41,000 nucleotides of DNA from Streptomyces sp. 8K308. GTDB taxonomy: Bacteria; Actinomycetota; Actinomycetes; Streptomycetales; Streptomycetaceae. The number at the start of each line of letters is the position of its first letter. The first letter of the stretch is position 1. Below, piece by piece: positions 25,118-33,303 of this stretch. The position numbers were made by a program, and so were the translations under genes. Location of the stretch: the NCBI RefSeq assembly GCF_004348315.1, contig NZ_SMKC01000022.1:1-41000 (forward strand), given 5' to 3'. The notes under the pieces are model-generated. The model was not told the origin of the DNA. It saw only the letters and a list, made by a program, of their open reading frames with translations, and made no database searches.

Positions 25118-25834
25118 ATGGCGCGGCGGCGTGGATGGCGGCGCAGGCGGAACCGGCGGTTATCGGTCGCCGGCGTCGTGCTGCTGGCGGTGGTGGTGAT
25201 CTCCTGGTCGCGGATCTGGCCGTTCGTGCTCGCGGCGGTGGGGCTGGCCGGCGTCGGGGCTCTGGTGTGGTGGGGCTGGCGCACCCACCGGGAGATACGC
25301 CGCAAGGACGCGGCCTTCCGGGCGGAACAGCGGGTGCTGGATGCCAACCGCTCGCTGGAGAAGGTGGACAAGCTGCACTGGCGGGACTTCGAGCGGATGG
25401 TGGCCGCGATGCTCCGCGAGGGCGGCTGCACCGAGGTCGAGTGGGTCGGTAGAGGGGGAGACCGGGGCAGGGACGTGACAGGCGTGCTGCCAGATGGCCG
25501 GTCGATGGTGGTCCAGTGCAAGCTGTTCGCCACGCACCGGTCGGTTGTGAGCGGCGACATGCAGCGCCTGTTAGGGGCTCGGACCAACTTCGCGGCCGAC
25601 GTCGCGATCTTCGTGACGAACACCAGGTTCACCGCCGATGCCGAGCGGTACGCGCAGGACAACGACATCATCGCCATCGGCCGCAACCTCTTCGCCTCGT
25701 GGCTCAAGGGATCCCGTCTGGAGCACGTACTCCAGACAGGCGTCGGCGGCCAAGGCGACCGGAAGCACCTGAAGACCTGGAAGCGGACATACGCTAAGCC
25801 CAGGAGCCGCCGCAGGAAGAAGCCCGCGAGCTGA
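25118..25834 (+). CDS. Membrane-anchored Mrr-type restriction endonuclease-like protein
   Basis: A 238-residue protein. After a very basic N-terminus, two TM segments are seen at about 16-29 and 33-52. Residues about 86-195 form an Mrr-like PD-(D/E)xK nuclease domain: WRDFERMVAAMLREGGCTEVE with Glu92, GGDRGRDVTGV with Asp119, and MVVQCKLF with Gln133 and Lys135. The tail is strongly basic (KPRSRRRKKPAS). ATG 25118 is preferred because the G-rich ribosome-binding site (25104-25108) is 9 bp upstream; it abuts ATG 25109 directly. The catalytic set looks intact. Mrr nucleases cut modified or foreign DNA; the membrane anchor suggests action on DNA at the envelope, an inference. Confidence 0.88.
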   Translation: MARRRGWRRRRNRRLSVAGVVLLAVVVISWSRIWPFVLAAVGLAGVGALVWWGWRTHREIRRKDAAFRAEQRVLDANRSLEKVDKLHWRDFERMVAAMLREGGCTEVEWVGRGGDRGRDVTGVLPDGRSMVVQCKLFATHRSVVSGDMQRLLGARTNFAADVAIFVTNTRFTADAERYAQDNDIIAIGRNLFASWLKGSRLEHVLQTGVGGQGDRKHLKTWKRTYAKPRSRRRKKPAS

Positions 25835-25907
25835 CCGTCCAGAGCCCTGGCTGGTCATGTCCCCGGCATCCCGTGCGGCCCGTCACTCGACGATGTGAGA
25901 GGCCCGC

Positions 25908-26240
25908 TCAGAGCGAGAACCGCTGGGCCACCTCGGCGACCGGCGCGGGCACCGGGACGCCGATGCTCCCGGCGAAGGTGTGCAGGTCCTGGTGACCGGG
26001 CAGCTCGGTGAGCCCCTGGTGGTCCAGGGTGGCGGCCCGTTCGACGTCACCGTCGAGGTAGTGCGATCCTGGCCTGGAAGAGCCTCAGGTCGGCGCGAGC
26101 CAGTGCGGGGTGCGCGCGGCCAGCCATGAACCAGGAGTTACGCCTCCGCGACGACCGCGGGATCCCTCTCCTCGACCGGAAGGCCGAGGACACCGTGTGG
26201 ACGCCGTTGACCACGCTGGCGTTGTGCAGGGTGAGAGCGG
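25908..26240 (-). pseudogene. Degenerate C-terminal part of a TPR-type regulator
   Basis: The minus strand holds protein-like pieces in different frames. ARADLRLFQARIA runs into a frameshift near 26065-26075, after which the sequence continues as HYLDGDVERAATLDHQGLTE and LPGHQDLHTFAG, then VAEVAQRFSL and a stop at 25908. A further piece upstream reads PAALTLHNASVVNGVHTVSSAF. This resembles the helical-repeat tail of Streptomyces XRE-type regulators. No start and no DNA-binding domain are visible. Confidence 0.45.
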
Positions 26241-26734
26241 CGGGCTGACCGAACCCGCTCTCCCGGCATGGTCTCCGAGCGGCTGCAACTGCTCGCCGAC
26301 CGTGCACAGCGTTCTCAGGCTGCCGACTCCCGCAAAGCGCCCTTCTGATGCGCTGTACCCCAAGGAGCATCCCCGGCGTGCGCGTACCCATCCATGGTCC
26401 CAAGGACCGTACTCGCCAGCACGGTTGAGGCTACCGAAGCGGAGCACAGAGTGGGCCACCCGTATCACCCCATGCGGCCCATGAAACCGTCCACTACATG
26501 GAGCGGGTACGGCCGCGAACTCTGCGACGGACTCGGGACGTTCTTCGGCTCACGGACCCAGCAGACCTTCGACTGGCCGCTCGCGAAGGACGGACGCCGG
26601 CACGTGCGCTCCCGGATCGGCAGTGCCGAGCTGCCGGCGCGGCACGAGGCCGCGGCCGACCTGGCGTGGCTAACGGCGACCCACGGCACGGCCTGAGCAC
26701 CCGGAGCCCACGGGACGCATCATGGCGCTTGGTG
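26241..26734. other. Decayed stretch without a recognised gene
   Basis: No intact gene is supported. A plus-strand frame ending at 26696 contains YGRELCDGLGTFFGSRTQQT and WLTATHGTA, which might be the tail of a lost protein, but I recognise no family and see no ribosome-binding site. Confidence 0.4.
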
Positions 26735-27076
26735 TGGACGGCCGTGCCGCCGGCGAAGTCGATGGCGCCGAGCCTGTTGACGAGCCAGCCGCCGACGACG
26801 TCCTTGCCGTCGAAGGCGAACACCCAGCGGGCGACCGGGAGATACACCAGCGTCACCCAGATCCGGCGCCGCCGATCGAGTCGTCGAAGGAGGTCGAGTA
26901 GCCGTAGACGATCCAGATACAGCCGACGAGGGCCACGGCCCCGAAGGTCATCGTGATCATGTTCAGGACGCTCTCGGCGGCAACCATGCCGCCGTAGCAG
27001 AGCGCCAGGCCCGGACACCATCAGGCAGACGAGTGCCGTGCTCACGAGCGTCCAGGGCGGTGCTTGCGGTGTCCAT
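26735..27076 (-). pseudogene. amtB: Ammonium transporter (amtB) remnant with frameshifts and a deletion
   Basis: From ATG 27076 the minus strand reads MDTASTA, then after a frameshift WTLVSTALVCLMV, then after another LALCYGGMVAAESVLNMITM and TFGAVALVGCIWIVYGYSTS, the Amt/MEP signature of TM1-TM3. It then jumps to VTLVYLPVARWVFAFDG and GGWLVNRLGAIDFAGGTAVH, the start of the Amt signature region, so the part between is deleted. The C-terminal two thirds is missing. The remnant lies 101 bp beyond the last gene of the glnT-glx cluster, where related Streptomyces clusters can carry an amt gene. The transporter is certainly non-functional. Confidence 0.8.
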
Positions 27077-27177
27077 GCGCCCGCTCCGCGAAGTGTCCAG
27101 CCGAGGGGAACGGCGTTTCACCCCAGCAGACATGGCGCGCGTTACAGGACGGCTCCATGGCCGACTGAAGCCGGGTT

Positions 27178-27801
27178 TCAGTGCTGCGGGCTGTCCCCGA
27201 AGGCCGTCACGGTGAGGAAGCGGATGGGGAGTTCGAGCAGTGTCTCCGGCCCGTGCGGGGCCTCGCCGTCGAACTGGAGGGCGTCGCCGGGGCGCAGGGT
27301 GTGGCTGGACTTGCCGTGGCCGTAGGTCATGACACCTTCCAGCATGTAGATGATCTCGGTGCCGGCGTGCTGGAAGAGCGGGAAGACCTCGCTCTGCTCG
27401 GTCAGGGTGACCAGCAGGGCGTCCATCCGTTTGTGGGCGCCCCTGAGCGAGCCGAGCTGGGCGTACTCGTGGCCGACCCTGGTGCCGCGCCGCACGATCC
27501 GGGCGCCGTGACCGGCGGGGACGAAGACCGCCTCGCGTTCGTCGTCCATGCCGCGGAACAGGGCGGTGACCGGGACGTCAAGACCGCGGGCGAGGCGGGA
27601 GAGCGTGGTCAGGCTGCACGCGGTCTGGGCGTTCTCGATCTTCGACAGCATGGCCTTGGAGATGCCGACCCGCTGCGCCATCTCGCCGACCGAGAGACCC
27701 GCCGCCTGCCGGTACTCGCGGGCGCGGACCGCGATGATGCGCTCCAGCGCCTTGTCGTCGGAGTCCTGGGAGTCGGCTGCGGGTTCGGGGTGCTCGGCCA
27801 T
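27178..27801 (-). CDS. XRE-family regulator with C-terminal cupin domain
   Basis: A 207-residue protein. The HTH covers about residues 24-80 (REYRQAAGLSVGEMAQRVGI, SKAMLSKIENAQTACSLTTL). Residues about 125-200 form a cupin (FQHAGTEIIYMLEGVMTYGH, HTLRPGDALQFDGEAPHGPE), the usual ligand-sensing part of this family. ATG 27801 starts nine bases after the stop of the FAD oxidase, so it is the last gene of the glnT-glx operon and probably its regulator. Regulators of this type often accompany glutamine-synthetase-like and amine-oxidation genes, for example PuuR. The ligand is unknown; an amine or amino-acid derivative is plausible. Confidence 0.9.
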   Translation of the reverse strand: MAEHPEPAADSQDSDDKALERIIAVRAREYRQAAGLSVGEMAQRVGISKAMLSKIENAQTACSLTTLSRLARGLDVPVTALFRGMDDEREAVFVPAGHGARIVRRGTRVGHEYAQLGSLRGAHKRMDALLVTLTEQSEVFPLFQHAGTEIIYMLEGVMTYGHGKSSHTLRPGDALQFDGEAPHGPETLLELPIRFLTVTAFGDSPQH

Positions 27802-27810
27802 CGCCGCATC

Positions 27811-28902
27811 CTAGCCCGCACGGTCCAGCCTGAAGCGGGGGTGGGGATCGGCGTGGCCGGTGGCGATCTCGGCGGCCATCTCCCCGATGAGCGGGGCGAA
27901 CTTGGCTCCGTGGCCGGAGCACGGGGAGACGATGACCAGCGGGCCGTGGCGGTCGAGGACGAAGTCCTCGTCGAGGGTCGTGGTGTACAGGCAGGTCGCC
28001 TCGGCCACCGGGTCGGGTTCGAGGCCAGGGAGCCGGTCGCGGACGAAGCCGCTCACGCGGGTGCGCGACGACGGGTCGACGACCCCATCGCGGGTGCGGG
28101 CGGTGGTGGGCGTGCCGCGGTCGTGTTCGGCGACCTTGACCGCGGGGAGCGGGCCGCCGTCGGCGCCGGATGGGAGCCCGAAGACCTGCATCGACGCGTC
28201 CTTGGAGACGAGGATGGGCCACTGCGCCTGCCGCTCCCGCTGCCGGAAGTGGAAGATCTGTTGCTGGGTGACGCTGAGCGGTGGCAGGGGGACGGGCAGT
28301 CGTAGGTCGGGGAGCCAGGGGCCGGCGGCGATCACCACCGTGTCGGCGATCAGCTCGCGGCGGTCGTCCGTGTGCAGCCGCGCCTTGTCGTCGCCGAGGA
28401 CGTCGATGCCCGTGACGCGTACGCCGGTCAGCGCATCCGCGCCGTGCTCGACGGCCCGGCGCACGCACGCCACGACGGTCTGGTCGGCGTCGATGACACC
28501 CGCGTCCGGGTGATGGAGCACCGGGCCCGTGAAGCGGATGTACGGCCAGCGCTCGGCGGCGGCCTCCGCGGCGAGCAGTTCATGCGGAACTCCGGCCGCG
28601 TCCAGCACGGCGGCCAGCCTCTCCGGGGCGCGCCCCTCCCCCAGGTCGAGGCCCCCGGTGACGCGCAGCAAGGGAGTCGAGCTGTCGTCCTCCAGCTCGC
28701 GCCACTGCTCCTGCGCCCGCCCGGTCAGCCCGACGTAGAAGGGATCGGCGTACGCCCGCCGGAAGATCCGGGAGCTGCCGTGCGAACTGCCGTGCTTGTG
28801 GCCGATGTCGTACGCCTCGATCAGGGTGACCTCATGGCCCCGCCGGGCGAGTTGCCAGGCGGTGGCCGCACCCATGAGTCCGGCGCCGACGACCGCGATC
28901 AC
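27811..28902 (-). CDS. FAD-dependent amine oxidase of the monomeric sarcosine/N-methyltryptophan oxidase family
   Basis: A 363-residue flavoprotein. The FAD-binding motif is VVGAGLMGAATAWQLARRGH (4-23), followed by HKHGSSHGSSRIFRRAY (35-51). Cys304 in ATCLYTTTLDEDFVLDRHG occupies the place of the cysteine that binds FAD covalently in monomeric sarcosine oxidase, and SGHGAKFAPLIGE follows as in that family. The reaction would be oxidation of a secondary N-methyl amine with oxygen, giving formaldehyde and hydrogen peroxide. Its ATG overlaps the glxD stop (ATGA), showing coupling. The neighbours suggest N-methylglutamate or a similar N-methyl amino acid as substrate; sarcosine is the alternative. 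Confidence 0.9.
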   Translation of the reverse strand: MIAVVGAGLMGAATAWQLARRGHEVTLIEAYDIGHKHGSSHGSSRIFRRAYADPFYVGLTGRAQEQWRELEDDSSTPLLRVTGGLDLGEGRAPERLAAVLDAAGVPHELLAAEAAAERWPYIRFTGPVLHHPDAGVIDADQTVVACVRRAVEHGADALTGVRVTGIDVLGDDKARLHTDDRRELIADTVVIAAGPWLPDLRLPVPLPPLSVTQQQIFHFRQRERQAQWPILVSKDASMQVFGLPSGADGGPLPAVKVAEHDRGTPTTARTRDGVVDPSSRTRVSGFVRDRLPGLEPDPVAEATCLYTTTLDEDFVLDRHGPLVIVSPCSGHGAKFAPLIGEMAAEIATGHADPHPRFRLDRAG

Positions 28903-30218
28903 GGTGCGCTCCCGGGGATCCAGTCGGTGCCCGCGAGCGGGACGCGGGCCATCGCCGCGGACTCGATGGTGAGGGCGACTAGGTCCTCAGGTTCGAGGTG
29001 CAGGAGGTGGGCCTTGCCGCAGGCGCGGGCCAGTGTCTGGGCCTCCATCGTCATCACGCGCAGGAAGTTGGCGATGCGCCGGCCGCCCTCGACGGGGTCG
29101 AGCCGGGCCGAGAGCTCGGGGTCCTGGGTGGAGATGCCGGCCGGGTCGCGGCCGTCCTGGTAGTCGTCGAAGTAGCCTGCGGCGGAGCCGAGTTCCCGGT
29201 ACCCGGCGTCGTGCCTGGGGTGGTTGTCGCCGAGCGCGATCAGCGCCGCCGTGCCGATGGCGACCGCGTCCGCCCCGAGGGCGAGGGCCTTGGCCATGTC
29301 GGCGCCGGAGCGGATGCCGCCGGAGACGATCAGCTGGACCTCGCGGTGGACCCCCAACTCCTGGAGCGCCCGGACGGCTTGGGGCAGCGCGGCGAGGGTC
29401 GGGATGCCGACGTGCTCGATGAAGACGTCCTGGGTGGCCGCCGTGCCGCCCTGCATGCCGTCGACGACCACGACGTCGGCGCCCGCGTGGACGGCCAGTT
29501 TCACGTCGAAGTACGTGCGTGTCGCGCCGACCTTCACATAGACCGGCTTCTCCCAGTCGGTGATCTCGCGCAGTTCGAGGATCTTGATGGCGAGGTCGTC
29601 AGGTCCGGTCCAGTCGGGGTGGCGGCAGGCGCTGCGCTGGTCGATGCCGACGGGCAACGTCCGCATACCGGCGACCCGTTCGGTGATCTTCTGGCCGAGC
29701 AGCATCCCCCCGCCGCCGGGCTTGGCGCCCTGCCCGAGGACGACCTCGATGGCGTCGGCGGCCCGCAGGTCGTCGGGGTTCATGCCGTAGCGGGACGGCA
29801 GGTACTGGTAGACGAGGTGCTTGGAGTGGCCGCGCTCCTCGGGGGTCATGCCGCCGTCGCCCGTGGTCGTGGAGGTGCCGACCTCGCTGGCACCGCGGCC
29901 CAGCGCCTCCTTGGCCTGGGCGGACAGCGCGCCGAAGCTCATGCCGGCGATGGTGACCGGGGTGGCGAGCCGCAGTGGGTTCTTGGCGTGCCGGGTGCCG
30001 AGGACGATGTCGGTGTCGCAGCGCTCGCGGTAACCCTCCAGCGGATAGCGGGACATGGAGGCGCCGAGCAGCAGCAGGTCGTCGAAGTGCGGGAGCGGGC
30101 GCTTGGCGCCCCAGCCGCGGATGTCGTAGATGCCGGTCTCGGCGGCGCGCTGGATGGCGTGGATGGTGGCGCGGTCGAAGGTGGCGGACTCGCGCAGGCC
30201 CTGGGATGCGGGTTCCAT
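28899..30218 (-). CDS. glxD: FMN-binding glutamate synthase-like protein (GlxD/MgsC type)
   Basis: A 439-residue protein equal to the FMN-binding synthase domain of glutamate synthase. Key segments: VTIAGMSFGALSAQAKEAL, STTTGDGGMTPEER, YGMNPDDLRAADAIEVVLGQ, GAKPGGGGMLLGQKI, VKVGATRTYFDVKLAVHAGA, DVVVVDGMQGGTAATQ and VSGGIRSGADMAKALALGAD, the last being a phosphate-binding loop for FMN. ATG 30218 follows glxC by 15 bp. Together with the amidotransferase (glxB) and beta-helix (glxC) subunits it makes a three-part enzyme; in methylotrophs this is N-methylglutamate synthase, acting on gamma-glutamylmethylamide and 2-oxoglutarate. Glutamate synthesis from an unknown amide is the alternative. Confidence 0.9.
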   Translation of the reverse strand: MEPASQGLRESATFDRATIHAIQRAAETGIYDIRGWGAKRPLPHFDDLLLLGASMSRYPLEGYRERCDTDIVLGTRHAKNPLRLATPVTIAGMSFGALSAQAKEALGRGASEVGTSTTTGDGGMTPEERGHSKHLVYQYLPSRYGMNPDDLRAADAIEVVLGQGAKPGGGGMLLGQKITERVAGMRTLPVGIDQRSACRHPDWTGPDDLAIKILELREITDWEKPVYVKVGATRTYFDVKLAVHAGADVVVVDGMQGGTAATQDVFIEHVGIPTLAALPQAVRALQELGVHREVQLIVSGGIRSGADMAKALALGADAVAIGTAALIALGDNHPRHDAGYRELGSAAGYFDDYQDGRDPAGISTQDPELSARLDPVEGGRRIANFLRVMTMEAQTLARACGKAHLLHLEPEDLVALTIESAAMARVPLAGTDWIPGSAP

Positions 30219-30233
30219 GTGCGTCGAACTCCC

Positions 30234-30908
30234 TCAGTACGCGGTCGCGTTGTCGACCTTGAAGTGGTACAGCTGGCGGGCCGATCCGTAGCGGCGGAAG
30301 TCGGCGGGGTCCTCGTCACGCTCGGCCGCCTTGAGCAACTCGGCCAGCTCGGCGAGGTGTTCGTATCGCATCTCCTTCTCCACGCAGTCGGCGCCGAGGG
30401 ACTTGACCGTGCCGCGGACGTAGATGCGGGCCTCGTACAGCGAGTCCCCGAGCGCGTCGCCCGCGTCGCCGCACACCACCAGGCGTCCGGCCTGCCCCAT
30501 GAAGGCGCTCATGTGGCCCACTCTGCCGCCGACGACGATGTCCACGCCCTTCATGGAGATCCCACAGCGCGCGGAGGCGTCCCCGTCGATCACCAGCAGG
30601 CCGCCGTGGGCGGTGGCACCGGCGGACTGGGATGCGTTGCCGCGCACCCGGACCGTTCCGGACATCATGTTCTCGGCGACCCCGGTGCCCGCGTTGCCGT
30701 GCACCGTGACCGTGGCGTGCTGGTTCATGCCGGCGCAGTAGTAGCCGACGTGGCCCTCGATGTCGACGGTCAGGTTCTCCCGGATGCCGCAGGCCACGGC
30801 GTGCGCGCCGCGCGGGTTCAGGACGCGGTACGAGGTCGCGTCCGGCACGTGCAGGGTCTGGTTGAGCTCGCGGACCGGGCTCTCGGCCAGGTCGATCAGC
30901 GTCGCCAT
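30234..30908 (-). CDS. glxC: Glutamate synthase beta-helix (GXGXG) subunit, GlxC/MgsB type
   Basis: A 224-residue protein equivalent to the C-terminal GXGXG beta-helix of glutamate synthase. Repeated turns are visible: NLTVDIEGHVGYYCAGMNQH, TVTVHGNAGTGVAENMMSG, TVRVRGNASQSAGATAHGG, LLVIDGDASARCGISMKGVD, IVVGGRVGHMSAFMGQAGRL and VVCGDAGDALGDSLYEA. It has no catalytic residues of its own; in glutamate synthase this part supports the ammonia tunnel. The start overlaps the end of glxB by 13 bp, so the subunits are translated together. Confidence 0.92.
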   Translation of the reverse strand: MATLIDLAESPVRELNQTLHVPDATSYRVLNPRGAHAVACGIRENLTVDIEGHVGYYCAGMNQHATVTVHGNAGTGVAENMMSGTVRVRGNASQSAGATAHGGLLVIDGDASARCGISMKGVDIVVGGRVGHMSAFMGQAGRLVVCGDAGDALGDSLYEARIYVRGTVKSLGADCVEKEMRYEHLAELAELLKAAERDEDPADFRRYGSARQLYHFKVDNATAY

Positions 30909-31771
30909 GCGTACACCTCTTCCGGCTCGGGTTCGAAGATGTGGGCGTGCTCGATGCCCGGCAGGACGTCCAGTGCCCGGTACTCGGAGGCCATCGCCAC
31001 CCAGTCAGCCGTCTCCGCGACCAGGGCGGGCTTGCAGGCGATCGCGTCCCGGACGACCGCGAAGGAGTCGTTGGTGGACACGAGCAGTGTGTAGAAGCCG
31101 TCGAACCGCTCGCACAGCAGCCGCAGCGCCTTCTCGAGGTCGGCGCCCTGGGCGAGTTGGTGCGCGACGAAGCGGGCGCCGACCTCGGAGTCGTTCTCGC
31201 TGTAGAACTCCACTCCCTGGGCGCGCAGTTCACGGCGGATGGTGGCGTGGTTGGCGAAGGAGCCGTTGTGCACCAGGCACTGGCCGGGGCCGACGGAGAA
31301 GGGGTGCGCGCCCTCGGGGGTGACGGCGGACTCGGTGGCCATGCGGGTGTGGCCGACGCCCTGCCAGCCGGTGACACCGGCCAGCCCGAAGGACTCGGCC
31401 AACCGCACTGGATTTCCGGTTCCTTTGAGTACGGCCATGTCCGTGCCGGAGCCGATGACGGTGGCGTGGGGCAGCGCGGCCGAGACGGCCGTCAGCAGGT
31501 CGGCGACCGAAAGAGCCGCGTGCACGACCGTGGTGGCGTCGGCCGCGACGGCCACGCCGCCGGGCAGCGCGGCCTCCGCCTCGGCCGGCGTGACCCCGAG
31601 CAGCGAGACGACGGCACGTCCCGGCGGGGACAGCCGCGGGTCGCCGTAGACCGCGACCCCGGCCGAGTCCGGCCCGCGCTCGACGACCTGCCCCAGCATC
31701 GCGGTCAGCAGTTCGCCGAGCCGAGGTTCCCATGACGGCTCGCGCAGATGGAGCCCCACGATTCCGCACAT
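30896..31771 (-). CDS. glxB: Class II glutamine amidotransferase subunit, GlxB/MgsA type
   Basis: A 291-residue Ntn-type amidotransferase. It opens MCGIVGLHL, so Cys2 becomes the N-terminal nucleophile after Met removal. Other class II motifs follow: VVERGPDSAGVAVYG, GWQGVGHTRMATESAV, HPFSVGPGQCLVHNGSFAN and FYSENDSEVGARF. It would free ammonia, or methylamine from gamma-glutamylmethylamide, and pass it to GlxD. ATG 31771 lies 33 bp after the glnT stop. The three Glx genes together match one glutamate synthase large subunit split in three. Confidence 0.92.
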   Translation of the reverse strand: MCGIVGLHLREPSWEPRLGELLTAMLGQVVERGPDSAGVAVYGDPRLSPPGRAVVSLLGVTPAEAEAALPGGVAVAADATTVVHAALSVADLLTAVSAALPHATVIGSGTDMAVLKGTGNPVRLAESFGLAGVTGWQGVGHTRMATESAVTPEGAHPFSVGPGQCLVHNGSFANHATIRRELRAQGVEFYSENDSEVGARFVAHQLAQGADLEKALRLLCERFDGFYTLLVSTNDSFAVVRDAIACKPALVAETADWVAMASEYRALDVLPGIEHAHIFEPEPEEVYAWRR

Positions 31772-31804
31772 CTCAAATCCCTTCGGAAGGCGGTCTGAAG
31801 ACGG

Positions 31805-33133
31805 TCAGAAGGCGGTCAGGTAGCGGTCGAGCTCCCAGGGGCCCACCGTGGCGTGCCAGTCGAAGAACTCCTCGCGCTTGAGGTCGGCGAAGTACCGGCT
31901 CACCCCGGTCCCGGCCGCGTCCAGGGCACCGCTGATCACGTCGTCCGCCTGGAGGGCCTCGACGGCGTGCAGCAGGGTGGGTGGGAGTTCCGGTCCCTTG
32001 CCGGTCGCGCCGGGCTCGCCCGGGTCCAGGCCGCGTTCGATGCCGTCGAGCCCGGCGGCGAGGGCGGCGGCAGCGGCGAGATAGGGGTTGGCGGCACCGT
32101 CGCCACCGCGGAGTTCGATGCGGTTGCCGTCGGGGACGCGGACGAAGTGGGTCCGGTCATTGCCGCCGTAGCCCGCCATGCGCGGGGACCAGGTGGCGCC
32201 CGAGCGGGTCGAGACGGCCCCGGTGCGCTTGTACGAGTTGACCGTCGGCGCGATGACCGCCTGCAGCGCCCCCGCGTGCTCGACGACCCCCGCGACGAAG
32301 GAGTAGGCGAGAGCGGAGAGACCGAGCCCACGCCCGTCGGCGGCGTCGGGGAAGGCCGGCTCGTCGCCCCGCCACAGCGACAGGTGCAAGTGCATGCCGG
32401 TGCCGGTACGGTCGGTGAACGGCTTTGGCATGAACGTGGCCGTCATACCGCGCTGTTCGGCCAGCACGGAGACCAGGTACCGCATGGTGATGACCCGGTC
32501 GGCGGTGGTGAGGGCGTCCGCGTGCTTGAAGTTCTGCTCGAACTGGCCGTTGCCGTCCTCGTGGTCGTTGGCGTAGTTGCCCCAGCCGAGGCTGTTCATG
32601 GCGCTGGAGACGGCGGTGAGGTGGTCGTACATCCGGGTCAGGCCGCGCGCGTCGTAACAGGGCTGAGAGGCGGTGTCCCTGGCGTCGGCGACGCTGAGCA
32701 CGCCGTGCTCGTCCCGGTTGACCAGGAAGTACTCCACCTCCGCGCCCACGGACATCGACAGCCCCCGGTCCGCGGCCCGCTCAAGCAGTCTGCGCAGGAT
32801 GACGCGGGGCGCGTAGGGCCAGGGCTTCCCCTCCACGTACGGGTCACAGTGGACGAGGGCGAGTCCGGGCTTGATGAAGGGGACGGGCGTGTACGAGGCG
32901 GCGTCCGGCCGGGCGATGACGTCGGGGTCGCTGGGCTGCTGGCCGAGCGCGCCGGCCGCGTATCCGGCGAACCCGACGCCCTCGTCGCGGAGTTCCTCGA
33001 CGGCCTGGGCCGGGACGAGCTTGGCGCACGGCTTGCCGGTCAGGTCGACGAAGACGGCCAGCACGAATTCGATGCCGTCGGCGCGGACCAGTTCGGCGAG
33101 ATCGGGGGCGTCCGCTGCTGGGTCGGTCGTCAT
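31805..33133 (-). CDS. glnT: Type III glutamine synthetase-like enzyme (GlnT / gamma-glutamylmethylamide synthetase type)
   Basis: A 442-residue GS-family ligase, close to the usual length for the GlnT/GmaS branch. Motifs seen: VDLTGKPCAKLVPA near the N-terminus, VGAEVEYFLVNRDEHG (metal-binding glutamates), NYANDHEDGNGQFEQNF, TGTGMHLHLSLW, TVNSYKRTGAVSTRSGATWS and NRIELRGGDGAANPYL. It joins glutamate with ammonia or an amine using ATP. With glxBCD and an N-methyl amine oxidase downstream, gamma-glutamylmethylamide synthesis from methylamine is the likelier role. ATG 33133 has GGGAGG five bases upstream. It is the first gene of a six-gene operon. Confidence 0.9.
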   Translation of the reverse strand: MTTDPAADAPDLAELVRADGIEFVLAVFVDLTGKPCAKLVPAQAVEELRDEGVGFAGYAAGALGQQPSDPDVIARPDAASYTPVPFIKPGLALVHCDPYVEGKPWPYAPRVILRRLLERAADRGLSMSVGAEVEYFLVNRDEHGVLSVADARDTASQPCYDARGLTRMYDHLTAVSSAMNSLGWGNYANDHEDGNGQFEQNFKHADALTTADRVITMRYLVSVLAEQRGMTATFMPKPFTDRTGTGMHLHLSLWRGDEPAFPDAADGRGLGLSALAYSFVAGVVEHAGALQAVIAPTVNSYKRTGAVSTRSGATWSPRMAGYGGNDRTHFVRVPDGNRIELRGGDGAANPYLAAAAALAAGLDGIERGLDPGEPGATGKGPELPPTLLHAVEALQADDVISGALDAAGTGVSRYFADLKREEFFDWHATVGPWELDRYLTAF

Positions 33134-33184
33134 AAGAGCCTCCCTGGTGACGAGCGTTTACCGCGATGAATCGTCGTTGCATGA

Positions 33185-33196
33185 GAGTAGACACTC
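33185..33196. promoter_or_regulatory. Short inverted repeat upstream of glnT
   Basis: GAGT (33185-33188) and ACTC (33193-33196) flank AGAC, giving a TGTCTAC-like core on the minus strand that resembles FadR-type GntR sites. It lies 52 bp upstream of glnT. TGCATG at 33178-33183 also occurs in the operator candidate at 36853-36880. Evidence is weak. Confidence 0.25.
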
Positions 33197-33244
33197 CTGG
33201 GGTTACCGGGGGATTTCAGCGGTGGAAGGTCCCCGTAAGGCGAG

Positions 33245-33281
33245 GGGCCGGGCACCGCCCCGAACAGGCGGAACCCGGCCC
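33245..33281 (-). terminator. Stem-loop terminator after the GntR gene
   Basis: GGGCCGGG (33245-33252) pairs with CCCGGCCC (33274-33281), and inside it CCGCC (33255-33259) pairs with GGCGG (33267-33271), separated by a symmetric 2-nt bulge and closed by a 7-nt loop. It begins 23 bp past the GntR stop on the minus strand. Confidence 0.85.
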
Positions 33282-33303
33282 TGATCACGGCGGCCTTGAG
33301 GTG

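Noticed and set aside
28998..31094. Long plus-strand open frame opposite glxD and glxC
   Set aside because: It is antisense to well-recognised genes and has no protein-like motifs.
33134..33303. Possible riboswitch in the leader of the glnT operon
   Set aside because: Only the GntR terminator hairpin and a short repeat are seen; no glycine or glutamine riboswitch core could be recognised.
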